A stretch of DNA of 64,000 bases from Silene conica (taxonomy: Eukaryota; Streptophyta; Magnoliopsida; Caryophyllales; Caryophyllaceae), in NCBI GenBank assembly GCA_029255685.2, contig CM055318.2:15443001-15507000 (forward strand). The letters are read 5' to 3'. The number at the start of each line of letters is the position of its first letter. The first letter of the stretch is position 1. Position numbers and translations under genes: made by a program. Shown here one piece after another: positions 10,977-22,839 of this stretch. The notes under the pieces were generated by a model that was given only the letters and a program-made list of their open reading frames with translations, did no database searches and was not told the DNA's origin.

Positions 10977-12319
10977 TGATGCATGCCATTTCTATAGTCT
11001 TTTAGACTTCTTTTGCATGCATTTTTATGCTTTTTTGCCAAACACCTTGCTACTTTTAGCCCCGAATTGCCTACTTTGAGCCTTCTTGTGTTAATTGCAG
11101 GAATATATTCGGAAGTATGTATTCGGAGTCGAAGTTGTCCTCAAATTTGCATTTAGGAGGTCAGGAGAAGTGAACCACCCTTTGTATCAAGTCAAGGAAG
11201 CGCATTTTCGAAGTCAACGTCAAGTCAAGCCCAAAACCAGTCGATCGACCGATCTTGGACGATAGGAAAAGTCGATCGACCACATTCTCAGTCGATCGAC
11301 CAATCTTGGTCGATAGGAAAGTCGATCGACCGGTTGTTCAGTCGATCGACCGGATTCTTGCTGCCGAAGCCCATTTTTGACCTGAGCCCATTAGGTCGTG
11401 AAAACATGATCAGAACATTTCCTTTTTAAGCAGCCTTTAGAATTTTCTTTTAGACTACTTTTACTTTTACCTTAATCTTGAATCTACTCTCTTACTTTTC
11501 CTCAGTAAAACTTTTAGTCAGTTGTATTTTATTTCATTTTCATTTTCAAGCTTGTAAGATCTGTCCTTCCGGAATTCAGTACTCAACACTTTTTCTTGGT
11601 AATTTTATTCCTTGCTCTTACTTACTTTTATTTTAATTCATCTCTGCTTATCTCGCGATCATGTTTTCCTCTTTAGTTATTTCTTTCATTTCAATTGTTA
11701 ATCCCTTTATGCATAGCTAATCCCTTCGACTAGGATATAGGTGATCCTTTGATGATGTGACGATGTTCGTTTAGGTTTAGACTTGTTCGTAATTGTAAGT
11801 CTCTGTTGTTAATTGTAGCTTTTGATAGCGATTAGTCAATTAATGCGCATGATTGATTAGTTGATTTGATAAAACCCCGACCTAAGATCGAAAGCCTGGT
11901 GAGGGTTAGATCTGCTACAAACATTAGAGTGCCCTAGTAAGTTGCGAGAGCCCGCTAGAAGCATTCTAGGGCGAATAGCGATCCGAGAGGACCTTTTCAT
12001 TACCCCTTAGACCGATAATTGCGACTGATCTGCGACCTAAACCACTTGTTGTCACACAATCATTGGTGAACCGACTATCCTAGTTCTCTTTCCCTTATAT
12101 TTTTATATACTCTTTCCTTACGCTTTTCTCTTCTCCCTTTCCTTCACTACTTGTAGTTAGTCAAACAACAAACAAAACCCCCCCAATTTGGTTACCTTGA
12201 CAGACTTTAGTTTAGCTTTTAGAATTCTTATCTGTCTCCCTGTGGATACGATCCCGACTTCCTTACTACATTAGTTAGGCCAGTTGGTTATCTTTGATAG
12301 GGTTGCGACAGCCGTGTCA
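10977..12319 (+). repeat. 5' LTR of element G
   Basis: Runs from TGATGCATGCC to GCCGTGTCA, five bases before the PBS. Since the 3' LTR is lost, the start is set by the sudden departure from the N LTR at 10976 and the TG/CA rule. It contains five copies of the palindrome GTCGATCGAC (11240-11350). Confidence 0.75.
11240..11350. repeat. GTCGATCGAC palindrome array in the G LTR
   Basis: Perfect decamers start at 11240, 11271, 11291, 11321 and 11341, spaced 31, 20, 30 and 20 bp, with half-sites such as ggtcgatagg between them. Similar arrays are inside the gag-pol frame (14110-14217) and in the 3' region (18354-18535). Confidence 0.9.
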
Positions 12320-12324
12320 AATTT

Positions 12325-12342
12325 TGGCGCCGTTGCCGGGGA
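12325..12342 (+). other. Primer binding site of element G (tRNA-Asp type)
   Basis: tggcgccgttgccgggga is complementary to the 3' end of plant tRNA-Asp and is the usual Athila PBS. A five-base spacer separates it from the LTR end. Confidence 0.85.
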
Positions 12343-12440
12343 GACGGTGATATTTTATTTGCTTTATTTTAGTTTGTCTTTTGTCTCAAGGGATCCATAT
12401 TCCTTGAGGCAGTTCTCATCCTTTCCTTTAGTTTCTGTTT

Positions 12441-15400
12441 ATGCCCAGGTCCAACAGGTCCGAACTCTTACCGTTTGATCCCGAACCTGAGAAGACTTTT
12501 CGCGCTTTACGAAACTTCTGGAAGGAAATACGTCGAGCAGAGGATTTGCAAACTCTTGATTCCATCTACGAAGAATTTTCTAATTCTCACGAAGAAGGAC
12601 TCTCCGAGTTCGATACCTTTGCAGAAGAGACTTCAGAGTTCATAGCTGATATTCCTGTACCAGTGACGATGCCGAAACTGTGTACTCATTCCGAGCCCTC
12701 ACCCGATTCCATTCCCAAGGGATTTCAACTCCCTACTGCTGCTAATGGAAACTTTGATATTCGCCCCTCTTACATAAATCTGGTGGAGCGAAATCAATTT
12801 CGGGGAGTGAGCGGTGAAGACCCCGGAAGCATATGGAGACATATACTGACTACTGCTCAACCATACCACTCACCGCTGGAGTTACGCAAGAACAAGTTAA
12901 GGAGGTTCTTTTTCCCTTCTCCTTGTTAGACGGAGCTCGTGAGTGGTACCGTGATCTTGACAAGGAAGCTGCGGGAGTGACTGACTGGAATTCTCTTGCC
13001 CTAGCCTTCTACAAAAGGTACTACCCTCCACAGCGAACAAACGCCCTAAGGGGGCAAATCACTAGTTTCAAACAGTTACCTACCGAGACCCTTTACGAGG
13101 CATTTGTCCGTTTCAAGAAACTTATCCGCTCTATTCCTCATCACGGGTTCGAGAAATGGTTTTTGTGCAACCAATTTTACAATGGGTTGTACGATGACCA
13201 TCGTGCTATTTTGGATGCCTCATCAAATGGGCGATTTCAAAAGAATGTTGATGATGATAAGGGCTGGAATGTGATTGAGGAGATGGCAACTCATACTGCG
13301 GAGTATGGGAATCCGAGGGGTGGTGCTAGGCCGAGTGTTGGTGGAAATGACAACAGTGCCCTTGTAGCCCAGCTACAAGCCATGAATGCAAGGTTTGACC
13401 GTTTGGAGATGGGTCAAGGCTCAGGAAACCAACAAACTGTGAATGCCATGGTGCAGCAAGAAGTAACTTGTGATAGGTGTGGAGTAGGGGGACATATCGC
13501 AGCTGAGTGTATGTCCGAAAAGGAGCAAGTCCTAGCTTTTCAAAGCTATAGACAGAGTGGCCCCTTCTCTAACACTTACAATGAAAGAACAAGAGAACAC
13601 CCTAACTTCTCTTGGCGAAGTCAGAATGTTTTGAATCCCACAACTTTACCACCTCCACAACAATCCACATACATACCACCTCACCGTTCCAACCAACAAC
13701 AATCTTTTCAACAACCACCTTTCCAAAAACCACCATCCTTTTCGCCACCACAACCACAACAACCGGTATCTCAGAACACTGGTGAGATTGCAGAATTGAA
13801 GGGTATGCTACAATCCCTTATGGGTCACGTGATGAAGAGTGACCAAGCTAAGGAAGCATCTATCAAGATGCTTGAAACTCAAGTCGCCCAATTGGCATCT
13901 AACCAATCGACAAGGCAACCCGGTTCCTTGCCTTCACAACCCGATAAGCCACGCGATTCGGTTAATGCGATCCACTTGCGAAGTGGAACATCTTATGAAG
14001 GTCCTCAAATGCCAACTGATGATGGACAAGAAGTGTTAGTAGAGGATGTTGCTGAATCCGAGAACGAAGAGGAAAATAGCACGCACGAAGATGCTGACAG
14101 AGGACGACGGTCGATCGACCAAAACTGGTCGAATGCAAAGTCGATCGACCAAAACCAGTCGATCGACCAACCTTCTGGTCGATCGACCAGATCGCCCCCT
14201 GCAGAAAGTCGATCGACTGCTCCTGACGCTGAAAGGATCGTTTCTGATGCCACAAGGCTTGTTCATCCAGTTTCCGACAAGGGAACCGCTGTTTCTCGCA
14301 TCCCAGTGACCGTTCCATTTCCGAGCAGATTAAGGAACACAAAAATGGAGCAACAGTTTGGTAAGTTCATGGAGGTCGTCAAGAATTTACAGGTAACTGT
14401 TCCTTTCACTGAATTAATCACTCAAGTACCCTCCTATGCTAAGTTTATGAAAGACATATTGACTCGTAAGAGAAGCTTTAATGAGGTGGAGACTATTGCT
14501 TTTACCGAAGAGTGCAGTGCACTCTTACAAAGTAAATCTCCACCAAAGTTGAAGGACCCGGGTAGTTTTTCAATTCCTGTTACTATAGGCACCCTTGTAA
14601 TAGAAAAAGCTTTGTGTGATTTGGGGGCAAGTGTCTCTGTTATGCCCTATTCGGTCTGCGAAAAGTTGAACATGGGTAGTCTCAAAGTCACAAGTGTGAC
14701 CCTTCAAATGGCTGATAGATCAGTAAAGAGACCTCTAGGTGTTTTAGAGGATGTCCCTGTTAGGATAGGTAAATTCTTTATACCTGTCGATTTCATTGTC
14801 CTAGATATGGCTGAGGACACCCAAATCCCAATAATTTTGGGTAGACCCTTCCTACACACAGCAGGAGCCATTATTGATGTCAAACAGGGGCGTTTGACTC
14901 TTGAGGTAGGGGATGATAGAGTGACCTTTAATCTAGCTAACACACTAGCTAAACCTATGATTGAAGACACTTGCTATGCCATCGACATTATTGATGAATC
15001 CATGTTTGATTTTTGGTCGGGTTCCCTAATTGGGGACCCGTTAGAAGTTCTAATGGTTCTTGATAGTTTCGCAGAAGATGCACAGGTTGACTTTACCATG
15101 ATGAAGAGGGCATTAAAAGGAAAACAATACACCCTCGAGAAAGGTGAGACGGTTGATGCGATAATGAAAACCTCTTATACTGTAGAGGTAACAAAACCGG
15201 AACTCAAACCCCTCCCTTCCCATCTCAGGTATGTTTTTCTTGATGATCTTGAACTCTATCCTGTCATAGTTAGTTCTAAACTTGATGCTGGCCAACTCGC
15301 TGACTTGTTGGTTGTTTTGAAAAAAAATAAGAAAGCTATGGGATACAGTTTAGATGACTTGACAGGTATTAGTCCTGATTTCTGCATGCATCGAATCAAT

Positions 15401-18109
15401 CTGGAAGAAGGTCACAAACCTCGTGCGCAAGGTTTACGCCGGCTAAATCAGAATATGCAGGATGTGGTAAGGAAAGAGGTGATGAAACTTCTAGATGCAG
15501 GTATAATTTATTCTATTTCTGACTCTAATTGGGTAAGCCCAGTTCACGTAGTTCCTAAGAAAGGAGGGACTACTGTAATTAGAAATGATAAGAATGAACT
15601 AATACCAACTAGGACTGTGACTGGGTGGCGGATGTGTATTGACTATAGGCAGTTGAATACAGCCACTAAGAAAGACCATTTCCCTCTCCCTTTCATTGAC
15701 CAGATGCTAGAGAGATTGGCATCCCACAAGTTTTTCTGTTATTTGGATGGGTATTCGGGATTCTTTCAGATTCCCATTCACCCTGATGACCAAGAAAAGA
15801 CTACCTTTACTTGTCCCTATGGTGTTTATGCATATCGCAGGATGCCATTCGGTCTCTGTAATGCCCCTGCCACCTTTCAAAGGTGCATGATGGGAATTTT
15901 TTCCAAGTATATCGAGTCAATCATGGAAGTCTTTATGGATGACTTCAGTGTGTATGGGTCTGATTTTTCTTCTTGTTTATCTAACCTTGATAAAATCTTG
16001 CAGAGATGCATTGAGGTTAACTTGGTTTTGAACTGGGAGAAATGTCATTTCATGGTGAACGAGGGTGTTGTTCTTGGTCATTTGGTTTCAGATAAGGGTA
16101 TACAGGTAGACAAAGCAAAAGTGCAGGTGATAGAGCAATTACCTCCTCCCATTAACGTCAAGGGGGTTAGAAGTTTCCTTGGTCACGCCGGGTTTTATCG
16201 CCGGTTTATCAAGGATTTTTCTAAAATTGCTAAACCACTTACACGTTTGCTGATTAAAGATGTGTCTTTTGATTTTTCTGACGAGTGCCTTAATGCTTTC
16301 AACAGGTTAAAGGAAGCCTTGATCACCGCGCCCATAATCCAAGCACCGGATTGGGAGCTCCCTTTTGAGATAATGTGTGACGCGAGTGATTACGCGGTTG
16401 GCGCAGTGCTAGGCCAAAGGAAGGGAAAAGCTCTGAGTGCAATCTACTATGCAAGTAGAACATTGGATGAGACGCAGGTCAAGTATGGTACCACGGAAAA
16501 GGAGATGTTGGCCGTGGTATATGCATTAGAGAAGTTCAGGTCTTATTTGCTGGGATCAAAAGTGATCATTTTCACTGATCACACAGCCCTGAAACAACTC
16601 TTGGCAAAGAAGGATGCCAAACCGCGGTTGCTGAGATGGGTACTTCTGATTCAGGAATTTGATTTGGAGATCCGGGACAAGAAAGGTTCTGAAAACCTTG
16701 TTGCTGACCATTTGTCTCGATTGGAGTTACAAAATGAGGGAGACATTCTTCCTATCAATGATTTCTTTCCTGACGAGAGTTTGCTTGCTTTATCTATTTC
16801 TGAGATCCCTTGGTATGCTGACTTTGCCAACTTTATTGTAGGTAATCTTCTACCCCCGGATTTGAGTTTTCAACAGAGAAAGCGATTCCTCCACGATGTG
16901 AAGCGTTATTTTTGGGATGACCCCTTTCTTTTCAAAGAATGTGCTGATGGACTGTACAGGAGATGCATCCCACAGTGGGAGACAAAAGCTATTCTGGAGG
17001 CTTGTCATTCCTCCTCTTATGGCGGCCACCACGGTCCATCCCGGACCGTGGCTAAGGTACTTCAATCTGGTTTCTTTTGGCCTACCATGTTTTATGATGC
17101 TAAAATGTTTGTTTCCTCTTGTGATGCTTGTCAACGCACTGGTAACATTTCCAGGAGGCACGAGATGCCTCAGGTTGGCATCTTGGAAGTTGAGGTTTTT
17201 GATGTTTGGGGAATCGATTTTCAGGGTCCTTTCCCGTCATCTAAGGGAAACAGGTATATCCTCGTAGCTGTCGATTACGTGTCAAAATGGGTAGAGGCCG
17301 TTGCTTCAGTCTCTTGTGATGCTAAGACTGTCGTGTCTTTGTTTAAAAAGATCATATTCCCACGATTTGGTGTGCCACGTATTGTCATAAGTGATCGTGG
17401 CATGCACTTTAGGGATAACAAGTTGTCAACTCTTTTCACTAAGTATGGTGTTTCACATCGTCGAGGTGTGGGATATCATCCCCAAACTAGCGGGCAGGTT
17501 GAGGTCTCCAATAGGGAGATCAAGGAAATTCTAGCCAAGGTAGTGTCTAAGTCAAGGAAGGATTGGAGTATGAAGTTGGATGATACCCTCTGGGCCTATC
17601 GTACTGCTTTCAAAACTCCAATTGGCACATCACCTTATCGACTAGTCTATGGTAAATCGTGTCATCTACCTGTGGAGTTGGAATTCAAAGCTTGGTGGGC
17701 AGTGAAAGAGCTCAACTTTGATCCTAAGTTGAGCGGTGAGAAGAGACTTTTGCAGCTTGATGAGCTGGAGGAGTTTAGGCTTAATGCCTATGACAGTGCA
17801 CGAGTCTACAAAGAAAAGACAAAGAGGTGGCATGACAAGAAAATCCTCATTCGTGATTTCAAAGTGGGAGAAAAGGTGCTACTGTACAACTCCAGACTTC
17901 GCCTATTTCCAGGTAAGTTAAAGTCTAAATGGTCTGGTCCTTTCACCATCACTAACGTGTCTAAGTTTGGTGCAGTAGAAGTTGAGAATGCCGCAGGGGA
18001 AAAATTCAAAGCCAACGGACATCAAGTCAAACATTATCGTGATCAAGGGGAAGTGATTGGAGTGGTTGAGGTGTTGTACCTAGAACCACTTGACGTTGCC
18101 AAGTTTTGA
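12441..18109 (+). pseudogene. Athila-like gag-pol with one early frameshift
   Basis: Gag starts at 12441 (MPRSNRSELLPF). Its frame is left near 12824-12832, where a run of C appears one base short, and continues openly from about 12833 to 18109. Residue numbers below count from 12833. Seen in order: zinc knuckle [14 protein letters not shown] (about 210-225), an in-frame SIDQ-rich array (about 425-460), protease [11 protein letters not shown] (about 593), RT with [14 protein letters not shown] and FMDDFSVYG (about 1034), RNase [14 protein letters not shown] (about 1181), integrase HHCC ending CDACQRTG (about 1430) and D,D,E core ([24 protein letters not shown]). All catalytic signatures are present; the frameshift and the lost 3' LTR make it defective. 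Confidence 0.85.
14110..14217. repeat. GTCGATCGAC array inside the G coding region
   Basis: Decamers start at 14110, 14140, 14158, 14178 and 14208. The array is in frame and encodes repeated R/Q-S-I-D and R-S-T units between the Gag and protease regions. Confidence 0.9.
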
Positions 18110-19173
18110 AGAAAGTTAGAGGTCGTGCGGGACCCTTATAAATCAGCGCTTTCCGGGAGGCAACCCGGCTTGTATTTTGAAGTTTTGTTTAGTTTCGAAC
18201 TTTTTAGACTTAAACTTTAGTTGTTTTTGAGAACTTTTTGTGGTAGTAGTGGAGTTCTAGGTGTTTTTACTGAAGTATTGCAGGTGTTTTAAGCAACGGA
18301 AGTCTTAAGGAAATGTTAAAACGGACGAAAATCAAAGAAAGGAGCTCCAGATGGTCGATCGACCGTTGTTAGTCGATAAAAGAAGTCGATCGACCAAAAG
18401 TGGTCGATACCGAAAGTCGATCGACCGTATCTGGATTCGCACGAAGTCCTTTTAGTCGAATTAGCTGATCGACCAATTTCAGTCGATACCATAAGTCGAT
18501 CGACCAAAATCAGTCGACAAGGTAAGTCGATCGGCTAGTCTGTTTACGAGAGGTACTTCTTTTTTCTTTCTTTTTTCAGATTCTTTTACTTCCTTCTTCA
18601 AACACCACCTTCTCTTCAAACATAAACACATAAACCCTAACTCTCTCTCAACCCTTATTTCCCTTTTCCTTCTTCAAATCTACTCTACTTAGGCTATTTT
18701 TGCTAGTTTTTGGGTCTTTTGAACTCAAATTTTTCAGATCTAGTCTTATAAGGGCATTTTGTTGAGGTAATTTTTCTTCCTTTTCTCTTTACTTTTCCTT
18801 GTTTTTCCTTTTTTTTTTCAGTTATGCTCTTCGTTTATTTTGGTTTTTCTTCCTTTTAGCTCGTTTCCTTTGTTTAGTTTCTTTAGTCTTCAAGTTTAGC
18901 TTTCTGTTTTTTTTTATTTTCTCAGTTTTTTTTTTAAGCTTTTCGTTTTTCTGTTCTTTTTTTTTGTTTAGTTTAGTGTTTGTATGTTGCTGCTAGTTGG
19001 TTGTTCTTCATTGTAATTTCCCTAAAATTTTAATCACAAAAGTTAGGGTTTTTCAATTGAAAAATCAAAAACCCTAATTTAGATGATTGATTTGGGGAAA
19101 TTAATGAACATATTGTTGATTCCATTAACTTTGGGTTCCTTTTTGTTATCCTATCTCCTAGTGCAGATTCGAT
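18110..19173 (+). other. 3' non-coding region of element G with a third palindrome array
   Basis: No gene. Perfect or near-perfect GTCGATCGAC sites start at 18354, 18385, 18416, 18495 and 18526 (last one GTCGATCGGC), mostly 31 bp apart, with AGTCGATA half-sites between. Downstream is a T-rich stretch (18560-19000). Confidence 0.75.
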
Positions 19174-19401
19174 ATGGAAGGAAACAAGCGAAGAAGAGAA
19201 TCAAGGCGGAGCGGAAGCCATGATGAGGGGAGCAGCAGCTCACACTCCCAAGGAAGTTTTCGGACTGCTGTGGTCACACGGGAACCAGTGGATAGCCTAC
19301 CGGGCTATCCCGAGGTACAATTTTACGTTCCTGCGCAAAGAACTCGTTTTGAGAACCTTCTAGGAACCACTATTACCCCCACCCGTTTTCTGTACAACTA
19401 A
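19174..19401 (+). pseudogene. Truncated downstream ORF of element G
   Basis: Begins MEGNKRRRESRRSGSHDEGS and keeps about 72 G-derived residues before the junction at 19389 switches to H gag sequence. Athila-group elements carry an extra ORF (env-like or of unknown role) at this position; the resemblance (a motif like RFENLLGTTITPTRFL) is only suggestive. Confidence 0.5.
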
Positions 19402-22206
19402 AAGATGTCGATGCCGCTGTGTCTGATCAACGCCTGGTCCTTCAACTGGTGTGCGGCCTACCAAGCGAATATGACACCACAGCTGCCTACATCAATCAGA
19501 CACTCCCAACCTTCGAAAATGCGTGTAGCATGTTGGAACTCGAACAACAACGCCAAGCCAGTCGTGACGAGCCGGCAACGGCACTGATTGCTCCGTCCTC
19601 TCCTCCCGCAGACTCTCCGAATTGGGCTGATGTCAAATCTACTGGAACGAACTCCTCACGATCTAAAAATGGTGGGGGTCGCAACAAAGGTCGCAACAAT
19701 AATCAAAACTAACTAATTATAGTTAACGGAATATATCGAAATATCTTTACAATATTTACTAATATATTAGTAAATATTGTAAAGATATTTCGATATATAG
19801 GAGAAGTAATATACACTTGCTAAGATTACAGAGGGAATCACGGGATTCCCATATCAAAACTAACTAATTATAGTTAACGGAATATATCGAAATATCTTTA
19901 CAATATTCACGAATGATACGGCGTCTCAATGAAATAATGGTAGTCCTTCTATCTCATGCCTCCCTTCCACCAAAGTATTGGGTCGACGCACTTCATACTG
20001 CAGCCTACCTACACAATATACTCCCCTCCCGTCTACTTCACTATTGCTCACCAACTTCCGCTCTCTATCTCAAAGAACCTACCTTTTCTCACCTTCGCGT
20101 CTTCGGGTGTGTCTGTTACCCGAATTTAACTGCCAAACAACGTCACAAACTCGCACCCCGATCCACTACTTGTGTCTTTCTAGGTTACCCTTCCGAAAAC
20201 CGTGGTTACAAGTGTCTTTGTCTGTCATCCGGTAAAATAATCTTGTCTCGCCATGTGACCTTCGACGAATCTGTTTTCCCGTTTGCGTCATCCTTCCCAG
20301 TAAACACCCATGACTACACTTTCCTCAAACACACAGAAACCATTACCCATGATCCTACCCTATACGACACATACGGCCAACCTCCCATGCCCTCCACTCC
20401 GCAACAACCTCCTGCCCATAACCCACCAGACCCGCCATCAACTGCCCATAACCCACCCGACCCGCCATCACCAACCCATAACCAAATATCCCCTGCCTCA
20501 ACACCCCTCACCACCCCATCTACGTCACCACCACCTCCTCCTCCACCTCCCCTTCCCACCCATACCATGACCACCCGTGCCATGAATGGCATCTTCAAAC
20601 CAAAAGCCCTTCTCATCCAGCCCACCCCAAACCTCAGCCCTATACCCAAAGGCCCCCAACTCGCCCTCCGTGACCCAAACTGGAATACGGCCATGAAGGC
20701 CGAGTTTAGTGCATTACAGGAAAACCGTACATGGGACTTGGTACCCCGCCCCGCGGATGCTTCTATTATTCGGTGTATGTGGTTGTTTCGTCATAAGTTC
20801 CGTTCCGACGGCACTCTCGAAAGATATAAAGCCCGCCTCGTCGTTAATGGTAAAACTCAACAGGTTGGTATTGATTGTGACGAAACCTTTAGTCCGGTGG
20901 TCAAACCCACCACCATCCGGACGGTTCTTAGTCTAGCCATCTCTCGTTCATGGCCCATCCATCAGCTAGACGTTAAAAATGCCTTTCTTCATGGCGACTT
21001 AGCCGAAACGGTTTATATGCACCAACCACCAGGTTTCGTGGACCCCTCGGCTCCTACACATGTCTGCCGCTTACGTAAGTCTTTATACGGTCTCAAGCAG
21101 GCCCCTCGCGCCTGGTATCAGCGGTTCTCTAATTTTGTCCTCTCTCGTGGTTTCCGGAGCAGTTTATGCGATACATCACTATTTATTTACTCTCATGGCT
21201 CTGAAACTGCATATCTCCTTCTGTATGTGGACGATATCGTCATTACTGCCTCTAGCACTACCCTTGTTCGTCGCATTATCTCAGACCTTTCACATGAATT
21301 CTCCATGACCGACTTGGGTATCCTCCATCACTTCCTCGGCATCACTGTCACGCGCAACTCTCAAGGTTTATTTCTTTCACAAACACAGTATGCTAAGGAC
21401 ATTATCGGCCGTGCTAAAATGACAAACTGTAATCCAACATACCGGTAGAACCGGGCTCTAAATTAAGTGCTTCCTCTGGCCCACTTATCGATGATCCCAC
21501 GATGTATCGTAGTCTTGCTGGGGCGCTCCAATACCTCACTATTACTCGGCCCGACATAGCCTATGCCGTACAACTGTTGGTTACTCGAGGTAGTCATACT
21601 AGCTAGTTCGAGATATTAGTCTTACTAATATACTAATTAAACTCATATTAATATAGTCGATCTTATGCATGCAAAATAAAAGCGGAAATAATGAGAATCG
21701 TATTCTTACAACCGGTCCGAAATATGCTAAGGACGATCCTCCAAGAGCAACCAAGTAAGCTTGCCTCCAATGGGTAGGCACCAAGACCTTACCTTAAACG
21801 GACCAAATAACCGAACCCGATACTAGAGGACGGAATTGGGCTAAAACCGTGTACTAATAATAATATTAGTACACTAGAGAAAATATTATCTAAATAATAT
21901 CTGTGAGGTTTTATTACTTTTAGTTTCTCACACTAAAAACTAAAGTATGCATTAGTCTTTCTTTTCACTAGAAAAGATGAACATGAGTGGGAATGAATAA
22001 GGAGAACAAAATTCACTTCTTATAATGATAGTTTGTGGTGTGTCGTGTGATAGTGTGTTATGTAAGACCAAAATAGATTGCTTGTCTTACACAAGCAATT
22101 AGGTTTGCATGGCTACATATAGGTATCATACCTACACAATCATTATGTTTTAGTCATGCACTAATTTAAACAAATTAGTTCTTATAACACACACCATCAC
22201 ACGCCA
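19390..22206 (+). repeat. Duplicated block, copy B
   Basis: Second copy of 8159-10976, continuous on the right with the rest of the N LTR and element N. It starts in mid gag (gag remnant 19419-19712), repeats the inverted-LTR patch (19704-19907) and the pol segment. Copy B has the uninterrupted RT frame. Confidence 0.9.
19913..21574 (+). pseudogene. Copia pol fragment (integrase end and RT), copy B
   Basis: A 511-residue open frame to 21448 with integrase C-terminus, a Pro-rich linker containing NPPDPPS repeats, and RT with KARLVVNGKTQQVGIDCDE and LLLYVDDIVITASS. It ends early at a one-base frameshift near 21438, present in copy A too; the RT tail ([20 protein letters not shown]) continues in another frame until N interrupts at 21574. 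RNase H resumes at 29908. Confidence 0.85.
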
Positions 22207-22839
22207 CATTTTGTGTAAAATGTACTTTCATTTTACAAATTGTAATTTTTACAATTGTGTAATATGTAACATCCTATGTGACATAATTCAATTGTATTAA
22301 TTTAAAATATATTTATCATATAAATAATATTTCTAAATTAATCAAATCATATTTAACAAATTATTTAGTAATTCATAATCACCGTCTCAAAATATGGTTA
22401 TTATAATAATCGTCAATACGACATACAACATTTGTTATAACCACGAACCCATCTCATTCTAATTTCGACATTTCATAAATATCGATTAATATTTGACAAT
22501 TGACACATTTCAATTTCAAATATAAATCTTACTTTAAGATTCAACCTCTGATCTCTTAATATACGGTTTTAAGAATATCGATCAATCTGTATCCTATACA
22601 AATAATCAATATACGTTTAAGGGGTTAGTCCTATAGGTGTGACCTAAAGGGATCAACTGACCACCACCGTCATACGACAGTAATGTTAAACTCTAGTCAG
22701 CCAATCATTACCGATTAATGTTGGTCAGTTGATTAAATCAATATTGGATCGTCCCTTGCATATTCTTTTCATAAGATTTATGACAATGATTTTAATCACT
22801 GTCGTGATCGCACTATTGTTGAGGACACAATTCCCAACA
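21575..22839 (-). repeat. 3' LTR of element N (minus orientation)
   Basis: Begins tgttggttactcgag and ends cacaattcccaaca on the plus strand, i.e. TG...CA on both strands. Next to it, 22840-22855 is the complement of a polypurine tract. Its first 632 bp belong to the duplicated block B. Confidence 0.9.

Larger units (their letters stand above)
10977..19389 (+). mobile_element. Athila-like Ty3/Gypsy retrotransposon G, 3'-truncated
   Basis: Contains one LTR (10977-12319), a tRNA-Asp-type PBS, a long gag-pol frame, a 3' non-coding region and the start of a further ORF. The element ends abruptly at 19389 against H gag sequence, without a 3' LTR or TSD. Domain order (protease, RT, RNase H, integrase) is Ty3/Gypsy; the PBS and the integrase end resemble Athila. 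It is not an intact element. Confidence 0.85.

Noticed and set aside
13962..14342. Three overlapping minus-strand frames
   Set aside because: They mirror the GTCGATCGAC array, whose symmetry keeps several frames open; no family resemblance.
11240..18535. Regularly spaced palindromes as a possible CRISPR array
   Set aside because: Units are only 10 bp, spacers are short and uneven, and they sit inside a plant LTR element.
18799..18996. Phe-rich 65-residue frame
   Set aside because: Product of a T-rich non-coding stretch in element G.
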